From contig RXJP01000066.1 of assembly GCA_003963315.1 (NCBI GenBank), positions 1 to 35,521 on the forward strand: DNA of 35,521 bases, written 5' to 3'. Below are positions 7,586-14,724 of this stretch, piece after piece. The stretch's first letter is position 1, and every line of letters starts with the position of its first letter. Source of the DNA: Rhodocyclaceae bacterium (GTDB taxonomy: Bacteria > Pseudomonadota > Gammaproteobacteria > Burkholderiales > Rhodocyclaceae). Position numbers and translations under genes: made by a program. The notes under the pieces were generated by a model. It did not search any database. It saw only the letters and a program-made list of their open reading frames with translations, and had not been told where the DNA came from.

Positions 7586-8164
7586 TTAGCGTTGGGCGGC
7601 GATTCTCTGTACGGCCTCCAGGGCCTTCTCCACGTTGGTGGCGGGGGCCAATCCACCCAGGGTGGCGGCTATCTTGCCATCGGGGGTGACAATGAAAGTG
7701 GTGCGCTCGGTATAGCCGTGATCGATGTCCTGGCCGCGGGTGTCCTTCTTGCCGGGGGAGGCTTCCCGCACGCTGAGATCGTAAGCCTTGGAAATCTTGC
7801 CGCCCTCGTCGGAGGCGACGGCCACCTTTCCGGCGCAGTATTCCGGATCGGCGGAGAAGTCGTTGAGGCGGGCGATGCTGTCCTGGGAAACCCCGATCAC
7901 CGTGGCGCCGGCGGCCTTGAACTTGTCGTAATTGACGGCAAAGGTATGGGCCTGGATGTTGCAGCCATTGGTATAGGCGGAGGGGTAGAAGTACAGCACC
8001 ACCGGGCCCTTCTTCAAAGCATCTTTCAATACGAAGTTGAAGGCCTTGCCTGCGAGGGAGGCCGGGGCTTTGAAGTCGGGAGCGGTGTCTCCGTCCTTGA
8101 GGGCAGCCACGGCCGAGGCTGCGACCAGGGCAAGGGGCAGAATACTCAATCGGATTTTTTTCAT
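7586..8164 (-). CDS. Exported peroxiredoxin (AhpC/TSA, BCP-like)
   Basis: Thiol peroxidase reducing hydrogen peroxide or organic hydroperoxides, 192 aa. An N-terminal signal peptide (cleavage near AVAALKD) puts it in the periplasm, unlike the usual cytoplasmic BCP/AhpC. The thioredoxin-fold peroxidatic motif PSAYTNGC matches PxxxTxxC with Cys68; a second Cys at 110 (PEYCAG) is a candidate resolving residue. Further family features are VIGVSQDS and the C-terminal YTERTTFIVTPDGKI. It lies 21 bases downstream of the class II cytochrome gene, so both are probably co-transcribed. In context it may protect the periplasmic redox enzymes from peroxide; this is inferred. Confidence 0.92.
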   Translation of the reverse strand: MKKIRLSILPLALVAASAVAALKDGDTAPDFKAPASLAGKAFNFVLKDALKKGPVVLYFYPSAYTNGCNIQAHTFAVNYDKFKAAGATVIGVSQDSIARLNDFSADPEYCAGKVAVASDEGGKISKAYDLSVREASPGKKDTRGQDIDHGYTERTTFIVTPDGKIAATLGGLAPATNVEKALEAVQRIAAQR

Positions 8165-8185
8165 GGAATCTCCTGGGGCCTAGGA

Positions 8186-8566
8186 TCAGGCGTCTTTTTT
8201 GTAGATGCTATGGCAGGTTTTGCAAGTTTTCGACATCGTGGTGGCGATTTCGTTCGCGTGGTCGAAGTTTCGCGTGACGATGTCCTGGCCTACCTGAAGG
8301 CTAAGCTCCCGGCTTTTCTTGGCCAGGGAAACGGCGTCGTCGGCACCGCCCTTTTGTGTGTAGAACGCCTCCACCTTGGCGAACATTTCCGCCAGTTCCT
8401 TGGCGTCCAGGGTACCGGCCTTGATGTCCTTGAGGGCAATGTTGGAAGTGAGGCTCTTGGTGCTGTCCTCAATGTTCTGCATCAGATCCTGATCCATCTC
8501 GATCTGCGCTGAAACAGCCATGCCGGTAAAGGCAAGGAGAAACAGAAAAACGGATTTCTTATACAT
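8186..8566 (-). CDS. Small class II-type cytochrome c (cytochrome c'-like), single haem
   Basis: Periplasmic monohaem cytochrome, 126 aa, with a signal peptide ending near AVSAQIE. The only haem motif, CKTCH (residues 115-119), lies almost at the C-terminus after a helical region, which is the arrangement of class II cytochromes (c'/c-556 type) with a four-helix bundle. Its role could be electron transfer or NO/gas binding; the sequence does not separate these. It is placed between the DUF1501 gene and the peroxiredoxin gene, all minus strand, and belongs to the inferred periplasmic redox module. Confidence 0.88.
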   Translation of the reverse strand: MYKKSVFLFLLAFTGMAVSAQIEMDQDLMQNIEDSTKSLTSNIALKDIKAGTLDAKELAEMFAKVEAFYTQKGGADDAVSLAKKSRELSLQVGQDIVTRNFDHANEIATTMSKTCKTCHSIYKKDA

Positions 8567-8605
8567 GGTCGCTGCGGGGATAAGGCTTTTTATAAGTCGG
8601 TGATA

Positions 8606-8642
8606 TGCCGCAAGTCCAGGGCATAGTTCTGGACTTGCGGCA
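8606..8642 (-). other. Strong intercistronic hairpin between the DUF1501 and cytochrome genes
   Basis: 14-bp perfect arms (TGCCGCAAGTCCAG and its reverse complement) around a 9-base loop, starting 17 bases after the DUF1501 stop. No T-run follows, so a processing or stabilising hairpin, or a weak terminator, is more likely than a classic intrinsic terminator. Confidence 0.55.
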
Positions 8643-8659
8643 GGATGTCCCGATTGGGA

Positions 8660-10099
8660 TCAGGCGATCAGTTCCTTGATTACCTTGCCGAACACCACGG
8701 TGGGCCGCTCCGAGCGACCCTTGTTGATGAAAGTGACCTTGAGGTGATCGAGGCCCAGTTGATTGAGGATGGTGGCGTGAAGGTCGTAGGTGTCCACTGC
8801 CGTGTCCTTGTCGGCGATCTGTAGGCCAACCTCATCGGTGGCACCGTGGGTGTAGCCGGCCTTGATACCGCCACCGGCGATCCACTGGGTGTAACCCCAG
8901 GGATTGTGGTCGCGGCCGGTACCGGACTGGCCGTAGGAGGTGCGCCCGAACTCCGAGGTCCACACCACTAGGGTGGATTCCAGCAGGCCGTGGGCTTCCA
9001 GGTCGGCCAACAGACCCGCGATGGGTTTGTCCACGCCTTTGGCCTGGGCGGCGTGATTCTTTTCGATGTCGTTGTGGGCATCCCAGTCCCGCACACCGTT
9101 TACTTCGCCAGATACCACATGAACGAAGCGCACGCCCCGTTCCACGAGGCGACGAGCCCGAAGCAGATTGGTGCCGTAGTCGTTGGTTTCCTTTTCGCCG
9201 ATACCGTAAAGGGCTTTGGTGGCTTCGCTTTCCTTGGTCAGGTCCACGGCTTCGGGGGCGGTGGATTCCATTTGGTAAGCCAGTTCGTAGGATTGGCTGC
9301 GGGCCTGGAGTTCAGTGTCTTCGGGATAACGGCTGTTGCGGTGCTCGTTGAGTTTCTTCAACAGATTGAGATTGTCCCGTTGCTGGGCGGCCGTCATCAG
9401 TTCCGGACGGTCCAGATTGAGGATGGGGGAGGCGCCGAGACGGAAGGGCGTGCCCTGATATACGGCGGGGAGGAAGCCGGAGCTGTAATTCACCGAGCCG
9501 CCTTCAAGGCCGCGACCGCCGCTGGAGAGCACCACGTAAGCGGGCAGGTCGGGATTGCCGGAACCCAGGGCGTAGGTAATCCAGGCCCCCAACGCGGGAC
9601 GCCCAGGCACCACATCGCCGGTGTTGAGTTTGAGGATGGAGATGTTGTGAGTGGCACCCACGGTGACGCTGGACTTGATGAAAGCCAGCTTGTCGGATTG
9701 CTTGGCCAGGTTGGGCAGCAGGTCGGAGAACCAGGCACCGCTCTCACCGTACTGTTTCCAGGTGCGGTTGGTGGCGAGCAGCTTGCCCACGCCGCCCTGG
9801 GTGCTGGTCTTGATGCCCTTCAGGAAGGAGGCGGGAATTTCCTGGCCGGAGAGTTTGATCAGGTCCGGCTTGTGGTCGTACAAGTCCAGGGTGCTGGGGG
9901 CACCGTTCATGTGCAGCCAGATCACTGCCTTGGCCTTGGCCGGGAATTGCGGGGGCTTGGGGGCCAGGGGATCGGCATAAGTCGTCGCTTCAGCCGCGCT
10001 GAGGAAGCCTACGCCAGGGAGGAAGCCGCCCATGGCCAGGCCACCGAGACCGGCGCCGGCGGTCTTGAGGAAATTGCGGCGATTGTTATTGGAGTCCAT
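8660..10099 (-). CDS. DUF1501 family protein, Tat-exported, sulfatase/alkaline-phosphatase-like fold
   Basis: Predicted periplasmic protein, 479 aa, of the DUF1501 family, which belongs to the alkaline phosphatase/sulfatase superfamily; its reaction is not established. The N-terminus MDSNNNRRNFLKTAGAGLGG carries a twin-arginine signal (RRNFLK), so it is exported folded, often with a bound metal. Family signatures are IWLHMNGAPSTLDLYDHKP (about 60-78), the SSVTVGATHN segment, VWTSEFGRTSYGQ and GRDHNPWGYTQWIAGGGIKAGYTHGATDE. Those Asp/His-rich stretches are the likely metal ligands. It follows the DUF1549/DUF1553 gene by 21 bases. That two-gene order is the standard arrangement in Planctomycetes and Verrucomicrobia and is unusual next to betaproteobacterial sulfonate-type transport genes. 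Confidence 0.93.
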   Translation of the reverse strand: MDSNNNRRNFLKTAGAGLGGLAMGGFLPGVGFLSAAEATTYADPLAPKPPQFPAKAKAVIWLHMNGAPSTLDLYDHKPDLIKLSGQEIPASFLKGIKTSTQGGVGKLLATNRTWKQYGESGAWFSDLLPNLAKQSDKLAFIKSSVTVGATHNISILKLNTGDVVPGRPALGAWITYALGSGNPDLPAYVVLSSGGRGLEGGSVNYSSGFLPAVYQGTPFRLGASPILNLDRPELMTAAQQRDNLNLLKKLNEHRNSRYPEDTELQARSQSYELAYQMESTAPEAVDLTKESEATKALYGIGEKETNDYGTNLLRARRLVERGVRFVHVVSGEVNGVRDWDAHNDIEKNHAAQAKGVDKPIAGLLADLEAHGLLESTLVVWTSEFGRTSYGQSGTGRDHNPWGYTQWIAGGGIKAGYTHGATDEVGLQIADKDTAVDTYDLHATILNQLGLDHLKVTFINKGRSERPTVVFGKVIKELIA

Positions 10100-10120
10100 A
10101 GTTTTTCCTTCTCTCTCAGG

Positions 10121-12463
10121 TCAGTTGCGGTAGCTGAATTCGTTGGTGTTGGCCAGGGAATGGGCCAGGTCCACAAAGGCGGCCAGGCGGAGGGGATTCA
10201 CCGCCGGCACTTCCTTCAAGCCGGCAGGTACCGTGATGGCGAGCTTGCCGCTGGTGACCTGTTCTTTGATGACTTTTTCATGCTTGTCCAGATAGGCGGT
10301 GATGGCCTGTTTTTCTTCCTTGTCCGGGCTGCGGGCGTAGAGGATCTGGTAGAGGCGTTCGATCTGCGCCGCTTCGCTGCTGCCCCCTTCCTTGTAAACC
10401 CGGCCAGCCAGGTTCTGGGACCACTTGTAGACCTGGTCGTTGTTGATCAAGGTCAGGGCCTGGAGCGGTGTAGTGGTCACGTCGCGGCGGCTATGGACGG
10501 CTTGTTGCGAAGCGCCGTCGAAAGTCTCGAACATGGGGTAGGGCACACTACGGCGGGAGAAGATGTAAAGGCTGCGACGGTATTGATCCGTGGGATCGCC
10601 GGCTTCCTTCCACAGGTCGCGGCCCCCGGCGGTGAGCACCGCGGGAATGGGGGCGTAGACGCTGGGGCCGCCCACCTTGTCGTTGAGCAGCCCGGCGGCG
10701 ACCAGCAGGGAATCGCGGATCTGCTCGGCTTCAAGCCGCTGCCGGGGGAAAACGGCCAGATAACGGTTTTCCTTGTCGGCCTTGAACACATCAGGACGAT
10801 AGTCGGAGGACTGGCGATAAACGCTGGACAGCAGGATTTCCCTTTGCAGTTTTTTCACGCTCCAGTTGTTCTTGACGAACTCGTCGGCCAGATAGTCAAG
10901 CAGAGCCTGGTTGGTGGGCCGTTCGCCAGCCTTGCCGAAATCGCTCACCGTGGCCACGATGCCGCGACCGAAGTGGTGTTCCCATATCCGGTTAACCAAG
11001 ACGCGTGCTGTCAGCGGGTTCTGCGGACTGGCAATCCAATTGGCCAGGGCGCTGCGACGACCTGAAGAAGTGGCGCTGGGTTTGATATCGGGTTTGAGGC
11101 CGGCTGGGTTGTAGAGGGCAGGGAAGTCAGGCTGTACTTCGTCCAGGTATTTGTCATGGATGCCGGTGAAGCGGATGTGGGTCGGCGGTGCATCGGGATG
11201 GCCAAGCTCATGCACGGCGGAAATTTCCGTGGAACCCTTTTCCGGCTTCAGGTTGTCAAATTTCTTCAATGCAGTGGCCAGTTTCTTGTACTGATCCACC
11301 AAGGCCTTGTATTCGGCCTTCTTGGTCTTGTCGGTTTCCGATTCGTAGAGATAGGTCAAATATCCGTTCACCAACTCTTCCCGGCCCACTTCTCCCTCGA
11401 TCAGGTTTTCATAACGCTGGTTGACCCAGCGGTCATTGGCATCCCACTTGGCTTTGTCTTTGAAAAGGGAAACCCGGGTGTCCTCGAAGAAGCGTTCCTT
11501 GTTGTATTTCTCGGCATCAGCCAAATAAGGCTTGGCGAATTCCTTCAACTTGGCGATAGTGTCTTTGCTGCGCTCAAGCCATTTGGCATAGTCTTGCTCG
11601 TACTGCCGTTCCACCACGCCTTTGTCCTTCACGGGTATATGGTCGTCGGCGTTGGTGTTGGCAAAGAAGGCTTGAAGCTGGAAGTATTCCTTCTGGGAAA
11701 CCTTGTCGGTCTTGTGATTGTGGCACCGGGCGCAATCAATGGACTGGGCCAGGAATACCGCACCTGTGGTGTCGGTCATGTCGGTGGTGGTGAGGTACTT
11801 GCGCTGTACCAGATCGCGGGAGTTGCTGTCGTCCGGGTAGTAGCGTAGGAAACCAGTAGCCACCAGGGCATTCTGATTGTCAGGATAAAGTTCATCCCCC
11901 GCCAGTTGCTCGCGGATGAATTGGTCGTAGGGCTTGTCCTGGTTGAAGGCCGTAATGACATAGTCGCGATAGCGCCAGGCGTTGGGCCGGGTTTCATCGT
12001 TGGTGAATCCGGCGCTGTCGGAATAACGGGCAAGATCAAGCCAGCGGCGGGCCAGGCGTTCACCGTACTTGGGAGAATCCAGCAGGCGATCCACGAGCTT
12101 TTCGTAAGCATTGGGGGATTTGTCGGCGACAAAGGCCTTTACTTCTTCCGGCGTGGGGATGATGCCCCAGACATCCAGGGTGATGCGGCGGATGAATACG
12201 GCGCGATCGGCGTCCTTGGAAGGCTTGAGGCCTTTTTCTTCAAGCTTGGTCAATACGAAGTTGTCGATTGGCGTGCGTACCCAGGACTTTTCCTTTACCT
12301 GCGGAACGTCCGGGCGCTTGACGAGTTGATAGGCCCACGTGGGCGATATCTTGGTTTCCTTGGATTCTGCGGCGGCGGGCTTTATGTCTGCCGACAAGGC
12401 TTCTGTCGCGATGGCGGCGGTAAGTGCCCAGGCGACGGCAATCGACACTGTCTTTTTCTTCAT
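10121..12463 (-). CDS. DUF1549/DUF1553 (PSCyt2-PSD1) exported cytochrome-like protein
   Basis: Predicted periplasmic protein of 780 aa. I chose the ATG giving MKKKTVSIAVAWALTA, with GGAG 7 bases upstream, over one 14 codons earlier. A signal peptide ends near ALSADIK. The DUF1549 (PSCyt2) domain spans about residues 55-250 with WLDLARYSDSAGFTND, and ends at the single haem-type motif CARCHNHK (Cys244-His248). A linker follows to about 465. The DUF1553 (PSD1) domain then runs to about 720, with NPLTARVLVNRIWEHHFGRGIV and REILLSSVYRQSS. The biochemical role of the family is unknown. It is the first gene after a sigma-54-type promoter and is followed by its usual partner DUF1501, then by cytochromes. 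Confidence 0.93.
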   Translation of the reverse strand: MKKKTVSIAVAWALTAAIATEALSADIKPAAAESKETKISPTWAYQLVKRPDVPQVKEKSWVRTPIDNFVLTKLEEKGLKPSKDADRAVFIRRITLDVWGIIPTPEEVKAFVADKSPNAYEKLVDRLLDSPKYGERLARRWLDLARYSDSAGFTNDETRPNAWRYRDYVITAFNQDKPYDQFIREQLAGDELYPDNQNALVATGFLRYYPDDSNSRDLVQRKYLTTTDMTDTTGAVFLAQSIDCARCHNHKTDKVSQKEYFQLQAFFANTNADDHIPVKDKGVVERQYEQDYAKWLERSKDTIAKLKEFAKPYLADAEKYNKERFFEDTRVSLFKDKAKWDANDRWVNQRYENLIEGEVGREELVNGYLTYLYESETDKTKKAEYKALVDQYKKLATALKKFDNLKPEKGSTEISAVHELGHPDAPPTHIRFTGIHDKYLDEVQPDFPALYNPAGLKPDIKPSATSSGRRSALANWIASPQNPLTARVLVNRIWEHHFGRGIVATVSDFGKAGERPTNQALLDYLADEFVKNNWSVKKLQREILLSSVYRQSSDYRPDVFKADKENRYLAVFPRQRLEAEQIRDSLLVAAGLLNDKVGGPSVYAPIPAVLTAGGRDLWKEAGDPTDQYRRSLYIFSRRSVPYPMFETFDGASQQAVHSRRDVTTTPLQALTLINNDQVYKWSQNLAGRVYKEGGSSEAAQIERLYQILYARSPDKEEKQAITAYLDKHEKVIKEQVTSGKLAITVPAGLKEVPAVNPLRLAAFVDLAHSLANTNEFSYRN

Positions 12464-12544
12464 TGACCTGCTCCAAAAGAAGGAATTCCGGGCACGCGCG
12501 CACATGAGGGATAGGCGCTGGACGTGCTGCTCGGCCTTCTTGTT

Positions 12545-12560
12545 TGCAGATACCGTGCCA
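12545..12560 (-). promoter_or_regulatory. Sigma-54 (-24/-12) promoter candidate upstream of the DUF1549/DUF1553 gene
   Basis: The minus strand reads TGGCACGGTATCTGCA. It has the full -24 element TGGCACG, GG and GC separated by exactly 10 bases, and CTGCA at -12, one base from the TTGCA consensus. The expected start point is near 12534, about 70 bases before the ATG. The array of GCTGTTGC repeats at 12631-12702 is 87-142 bases upstream of the -24 box, a normal distance for an enhancer-binding activator. Confidence 0.72.
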
Positions 12561-12630
12561 CGATGGTTGGGGTGGCGTATCTGTCTGTTCTACCTATGTT
12601 TTTCCTTTCGACATTGGAGATGGAAGGCTC

Positions 12631-12702
12631 GCTGTTGCTATGCCCAAGGCAATGCTGTTGCTGGCGTAGCAGTGTGCTGTTCTATGGGCAACAGCAATGC
12701 CT
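12631..12702. promoter_or_regulatory. Putative upstream activator array of GCTGTTGC half-sites
   Basis: GCTGTTGC occurs at 12631-12638 and 12654-12661; a partial copy (GCTGTTC) lies at 12676-12682, and an inverted copy (GCAACAGC) at 12688-12695. The first three are 22-23 bases apart, about two helical turns. The 15-bp arms 12647-12661 and 12688-12702 form an inverted repeat with one mismatch. The minus-strand TTGCTGTTGCCC in it is 11/12 identical to TTGCTGCTGCCC in the dyad before the second sigma-54-type promoter. Confidence 0.5.
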
Positions 12703-12819
12703 CAGGGGATTCCAGGGGACCAGGCCAACAAGGAGCAGATGCGATGATCCATTTGGCCTGGGTTGGGCCTGAGGGCATCCGCCTTATTTTTTTGTGGCCC
12801 GTGGATGGGACGGATGCGT

Positions 12820-13200
12820 TTAGGCGTCGCGCTGCTTGCCGGTTGGGGGTGGCTGTACGTCGTAGCCGTTCTTGCGCAGGAGATGGACGGCCTGCGTCAG
12901 TTTTGCTTGCGCCTTGGGCGGTGTCTGATGCCTCTTGTCGTCGACGCGTTGCGGCAGGCGCAGTCCGTGATGGGCAAGCCATTTCTCTATCCTGGCCATG
13001 CCCTTGGCGCCGATTTTGGGTAAGCGAGCTATCTGTTCATAACTGAAGCTGGCAATTTGCTGGGCCGTAAAGTTACGGCTTTCCATGAACTGGGCGAGGG
13101 CGTTGACTTGCAGTGTGGTCAAGCCCTCATGTTGGGGTTGTCGTCTCCCCTTGCCGGATGGGTGCGCATCGGCGGGACATGGGCTTTGGTCGGAACTCAT
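12820..13200 (-). CDS. Small helix-hairpin-helix protein resembling the RNA polymerase alpha C-terminal domain
   Basis: 126 aa, no signal peptide, so cytoplasmic. Residues about 28-80 (LTTLQVNALAQFMESRNF ... IARLPKIGAKGMARIEKWLAHHGL) have the layout of the alpha-CTD / HhH fold, with the hairpin LPKIGAKGMARIE that usually contacts the DNA backbone. Both ends are basic and disordered in character (SGKGRRQPQHE; VDDKRHQTPPKAQAK). The function is unknown; DNA binding is the reasonable inference. It lies upstream of the sigma-54-controlled region on the same strand and divergent from the RND operon. It could be a local regulator, though nothing in the sequence proves this. Confidence 0.7.
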   Translation of the reverse strand: MSSDQSPCPADAHPSGKGRRQPQHEGLTTLQVNALAQFMESRNFTAQQIASFSYEQIARLPKIGAKGMARIEKWLAHHGLRLPQRVDDKRHQTPPKAQAKLTQAVHLLRKNGYDVQPPPTGKQRDA

Positions 13201-13445
13201 CGGACATGTTTCAAGCCAGGAATGCGATAAGAAGAAATCTAGCAGCGCAGGCTTTCCGGGCTAAGAAATTGCTTCTTGTAAGATTATGAAAAAATGTGAA
13301 CAAACGCCTTTTCCCAGCCGATTCCGATCAGTAGTGGATGATAGGATGCTCAATGGAGTGCACGGCAGTTTCCCCGCCTAGTTGAGGAGCGAAGGCGCGA
13401 TAGGTGAACGCAGAGCAACAGCCCTTGGTCTTGGTTTCGTATTCA

Positions 13446-14573
13446 ATGAAAAACAAAAAAATTGCACTGTGGATGGTCGTCGTGGGAGTAGGCATCGTTG
13501 GCGGTGCCTATTTTTATTTTGGCGGACAGAAGGTCGCCCCCCAGGGCAAGCCGGTGGCGCCCGTGGTGGTGGCCCGGGCTGAAGCCCGGGATGTGCCTCT
13601 GTTGCTGGCGTTGACGGGGCGGGCCGAAGCCTTGGAGTCCGTCAGCTTGCGTGCCCGTGTGGACGGGCAGGTGCAGGCCGTGCCCATGCAGGAAGGCGGC
13701 CGGGTGAAGAAGGGCGACGTGCTGGTGCAATTGGATCCGGCCGACTTTGCCGCGCGCCTGGCCCAGGCGGAGGCCAACCTGAGCCGGGATCAGGCCCTGG
13801 CAGCCAAGGCCCGGGCCGACGTGGAGCGTTACGTTGCCTTGCGCCAAAAGGGCTTCGTCTCGGAGGAGATGCTGGGGAGCATGCGGACCAATGCCGCCGC
13901 CCAGGAGGCCGCGGTGAAGGCCAGCCAGGCGGCCCTTGAGTTGGCCCGGCTGCAACTGGGGTACGCCACCATCCGCGCGCCTTTCGATGGCGTGGTGGGG
14001 GCGCGATTGGTGTTTCCCGGTTCCGCGGTGAAGGTGAATGACACGCTGCTGGCCGTGGTGAACAAGGTGAAGCCTTTGTTCGTATCTTTTGCCGTGCCGG
14101 AAAAATACCTGCCCAAGATACGCGCGGCCATGAAGGACGGCGTGATGAAGGTGGGGGTTGCCGTGCCCGGCGCGACGGCGCGGGAAACGGAAGGCGAGGC
14201 GCGTTTTCTCGATAACGCAGTGGATGCAACGACCGGCACCATCCGCATGAAAGCCACCGTGGCCAATGCGGACGAAAGCCTGACCGCCGGCCAGTTCCTC
14301 AATATCAGCCTGGCCCTGGACCAACTGAAGGGGGTCGTGACGGTACCCGCCGAAGCGGTTCAGCAGGGGCCGGAAGGCGCCTATGTCTACCTGGCCAAGG
14401 AGGACGAAACCGTAGAGGTGCGCCGGGTGGTGGTGATCGCCATCCAGGGCGGAATGGCCTTGCTGGACCAGGGATTGGCGGCGGGTGAGACGGTGGTGGT
14501 CGACGGCCAGATGCGTCTTTCCCCCGGCGCCAAGTACCGCACGCTGGAGCCGAAGCCGGCGAATCATCAATAA
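13446..14573 (+). CDS. RND efflux membrane-fusion (adaptor) protein
   Basis: Periplasmic adaptor of a tripartite RND pump, 375 aa from the ATG giving MKNKKIALW. A GTG 14 codons upstream (13404) has a GAAGG 8 bases before it and is a real alternative; I kept the ATG because it puts the positive residues directly before the membrane anchor IALWMVVVGVGIVGGAYFYF. The order is: split lipoyl/barrel-sandwich half (SLRARVDGQVQAVPMQEGGRVKKGDVLVQLDPADF), coiled-coil hairpin (AARLAQAEANLSRDQALAAK ... LELARLQLGYATIRAPFDGVVGARLVFPG), beta-barrel, and membrane-proximal domain (TVPAEAVQQGPEGAYVYL). It pairs with the permease at 14725. Confidence 0.93.
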   Translation: MKNKKIALWMVVVGVGIVGGAYFYFGGQKVAPQGKPVAPVVVARAEARDVPLLLALTGRAEALESVSLRARVDGQVQAVPMQEGGRVKKGDVLVQLDPADFAARLAQAEANLSRDQALAAKARADVERYVALRQKGFVSEEMLGSMRTNAAAQEAAVKASQAALELARLQLGYATIRAPFDGVVGARLVFPGSAVKVNDTLLAVVNKVKPLFVSFAVPEKYLPKIRAAMKDGVMKVGVAVPGATARETEGEARFLDNAVDATTGTIRMKATVANADESLTAGQFLNISLALDQLKGVVTVPAEAVQQGPEGAYVYLAKEDETVEVRRVVVIAIQGGMALLDQGLAAGETVVVDGQMRLSPGAKYRTLEPKPANHQ

Positions 14574-14595
14574 CAAACAAACCCAACCGCATTTG

Positions 14596-14705
14596 ACACA
14601 GAGGGCACGGAGACACAGAGAACACAGAGATACAAAGAAAATCTCATAATTTCTTTTCTGTTTTTGTTTTTCTCCGTGTTCTCTGTGTCTCCGTGCCCTC
14701 TGTGT
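14596..14705. repeat. Perfect 30-bp inverted repeat between the RND adaptor and permease genes
   Basis: The arms 14596-14625 (starting ACACAGAGGGCACGGAG) and 14676-14705 are exact reverse complements, with a 50-base AT-richer centre. This is the 'ACAGAGG-CACGGAG-ACACAGAG' type of intergenic repeat seen dispersed in many proteobacterial genomes. It fills nearly the whole 151-base gap inside what should be one operon. The transcript would carry a very stable stem ending 19 bases before the permease start. Confidence 0.9.
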
Positions 14706-14724
14706 TGAAAGAGGTTAACGATCT

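Larger units (their letters stand above)
12464..12819. other. 356-base intergenic region holding a regulatory array
   Basis: This gap separates two minus-strand genes. It contains the sigma-54-type promoter at 12545-12560 and the repeated GCTGTTGC half-sites at 12631-12702, listed separately. I see no convincing coding sequence in it. A short imperfect dyad (GATAC-GCCAC / GTGGC-GTATC, 12549-12581) overlaps the -24 side of the promoter. Confidence 0.6.

Noticed and set aside
8990-11065. 691-codon open frame on the plus strand opposite the DUF1501 and DUF1549/DUF1553 genes
   Set aside because: It is a mirror of two clearly homologous minus-strand genes in GC-rich DNA; its translation is rich in Gly/His/Gln/Val with no domain pattern and no ribosome-binding site.
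12549-12581. Imperfect dyad GATAC-GCCAC / GTGGC-GTATC considered as a separate operator
   Set aside because: The arms are asymmetrically spaced (3 extra bases on one side) and overlap the sigma-54 -24 element, so chance is likely; kept only as a note.
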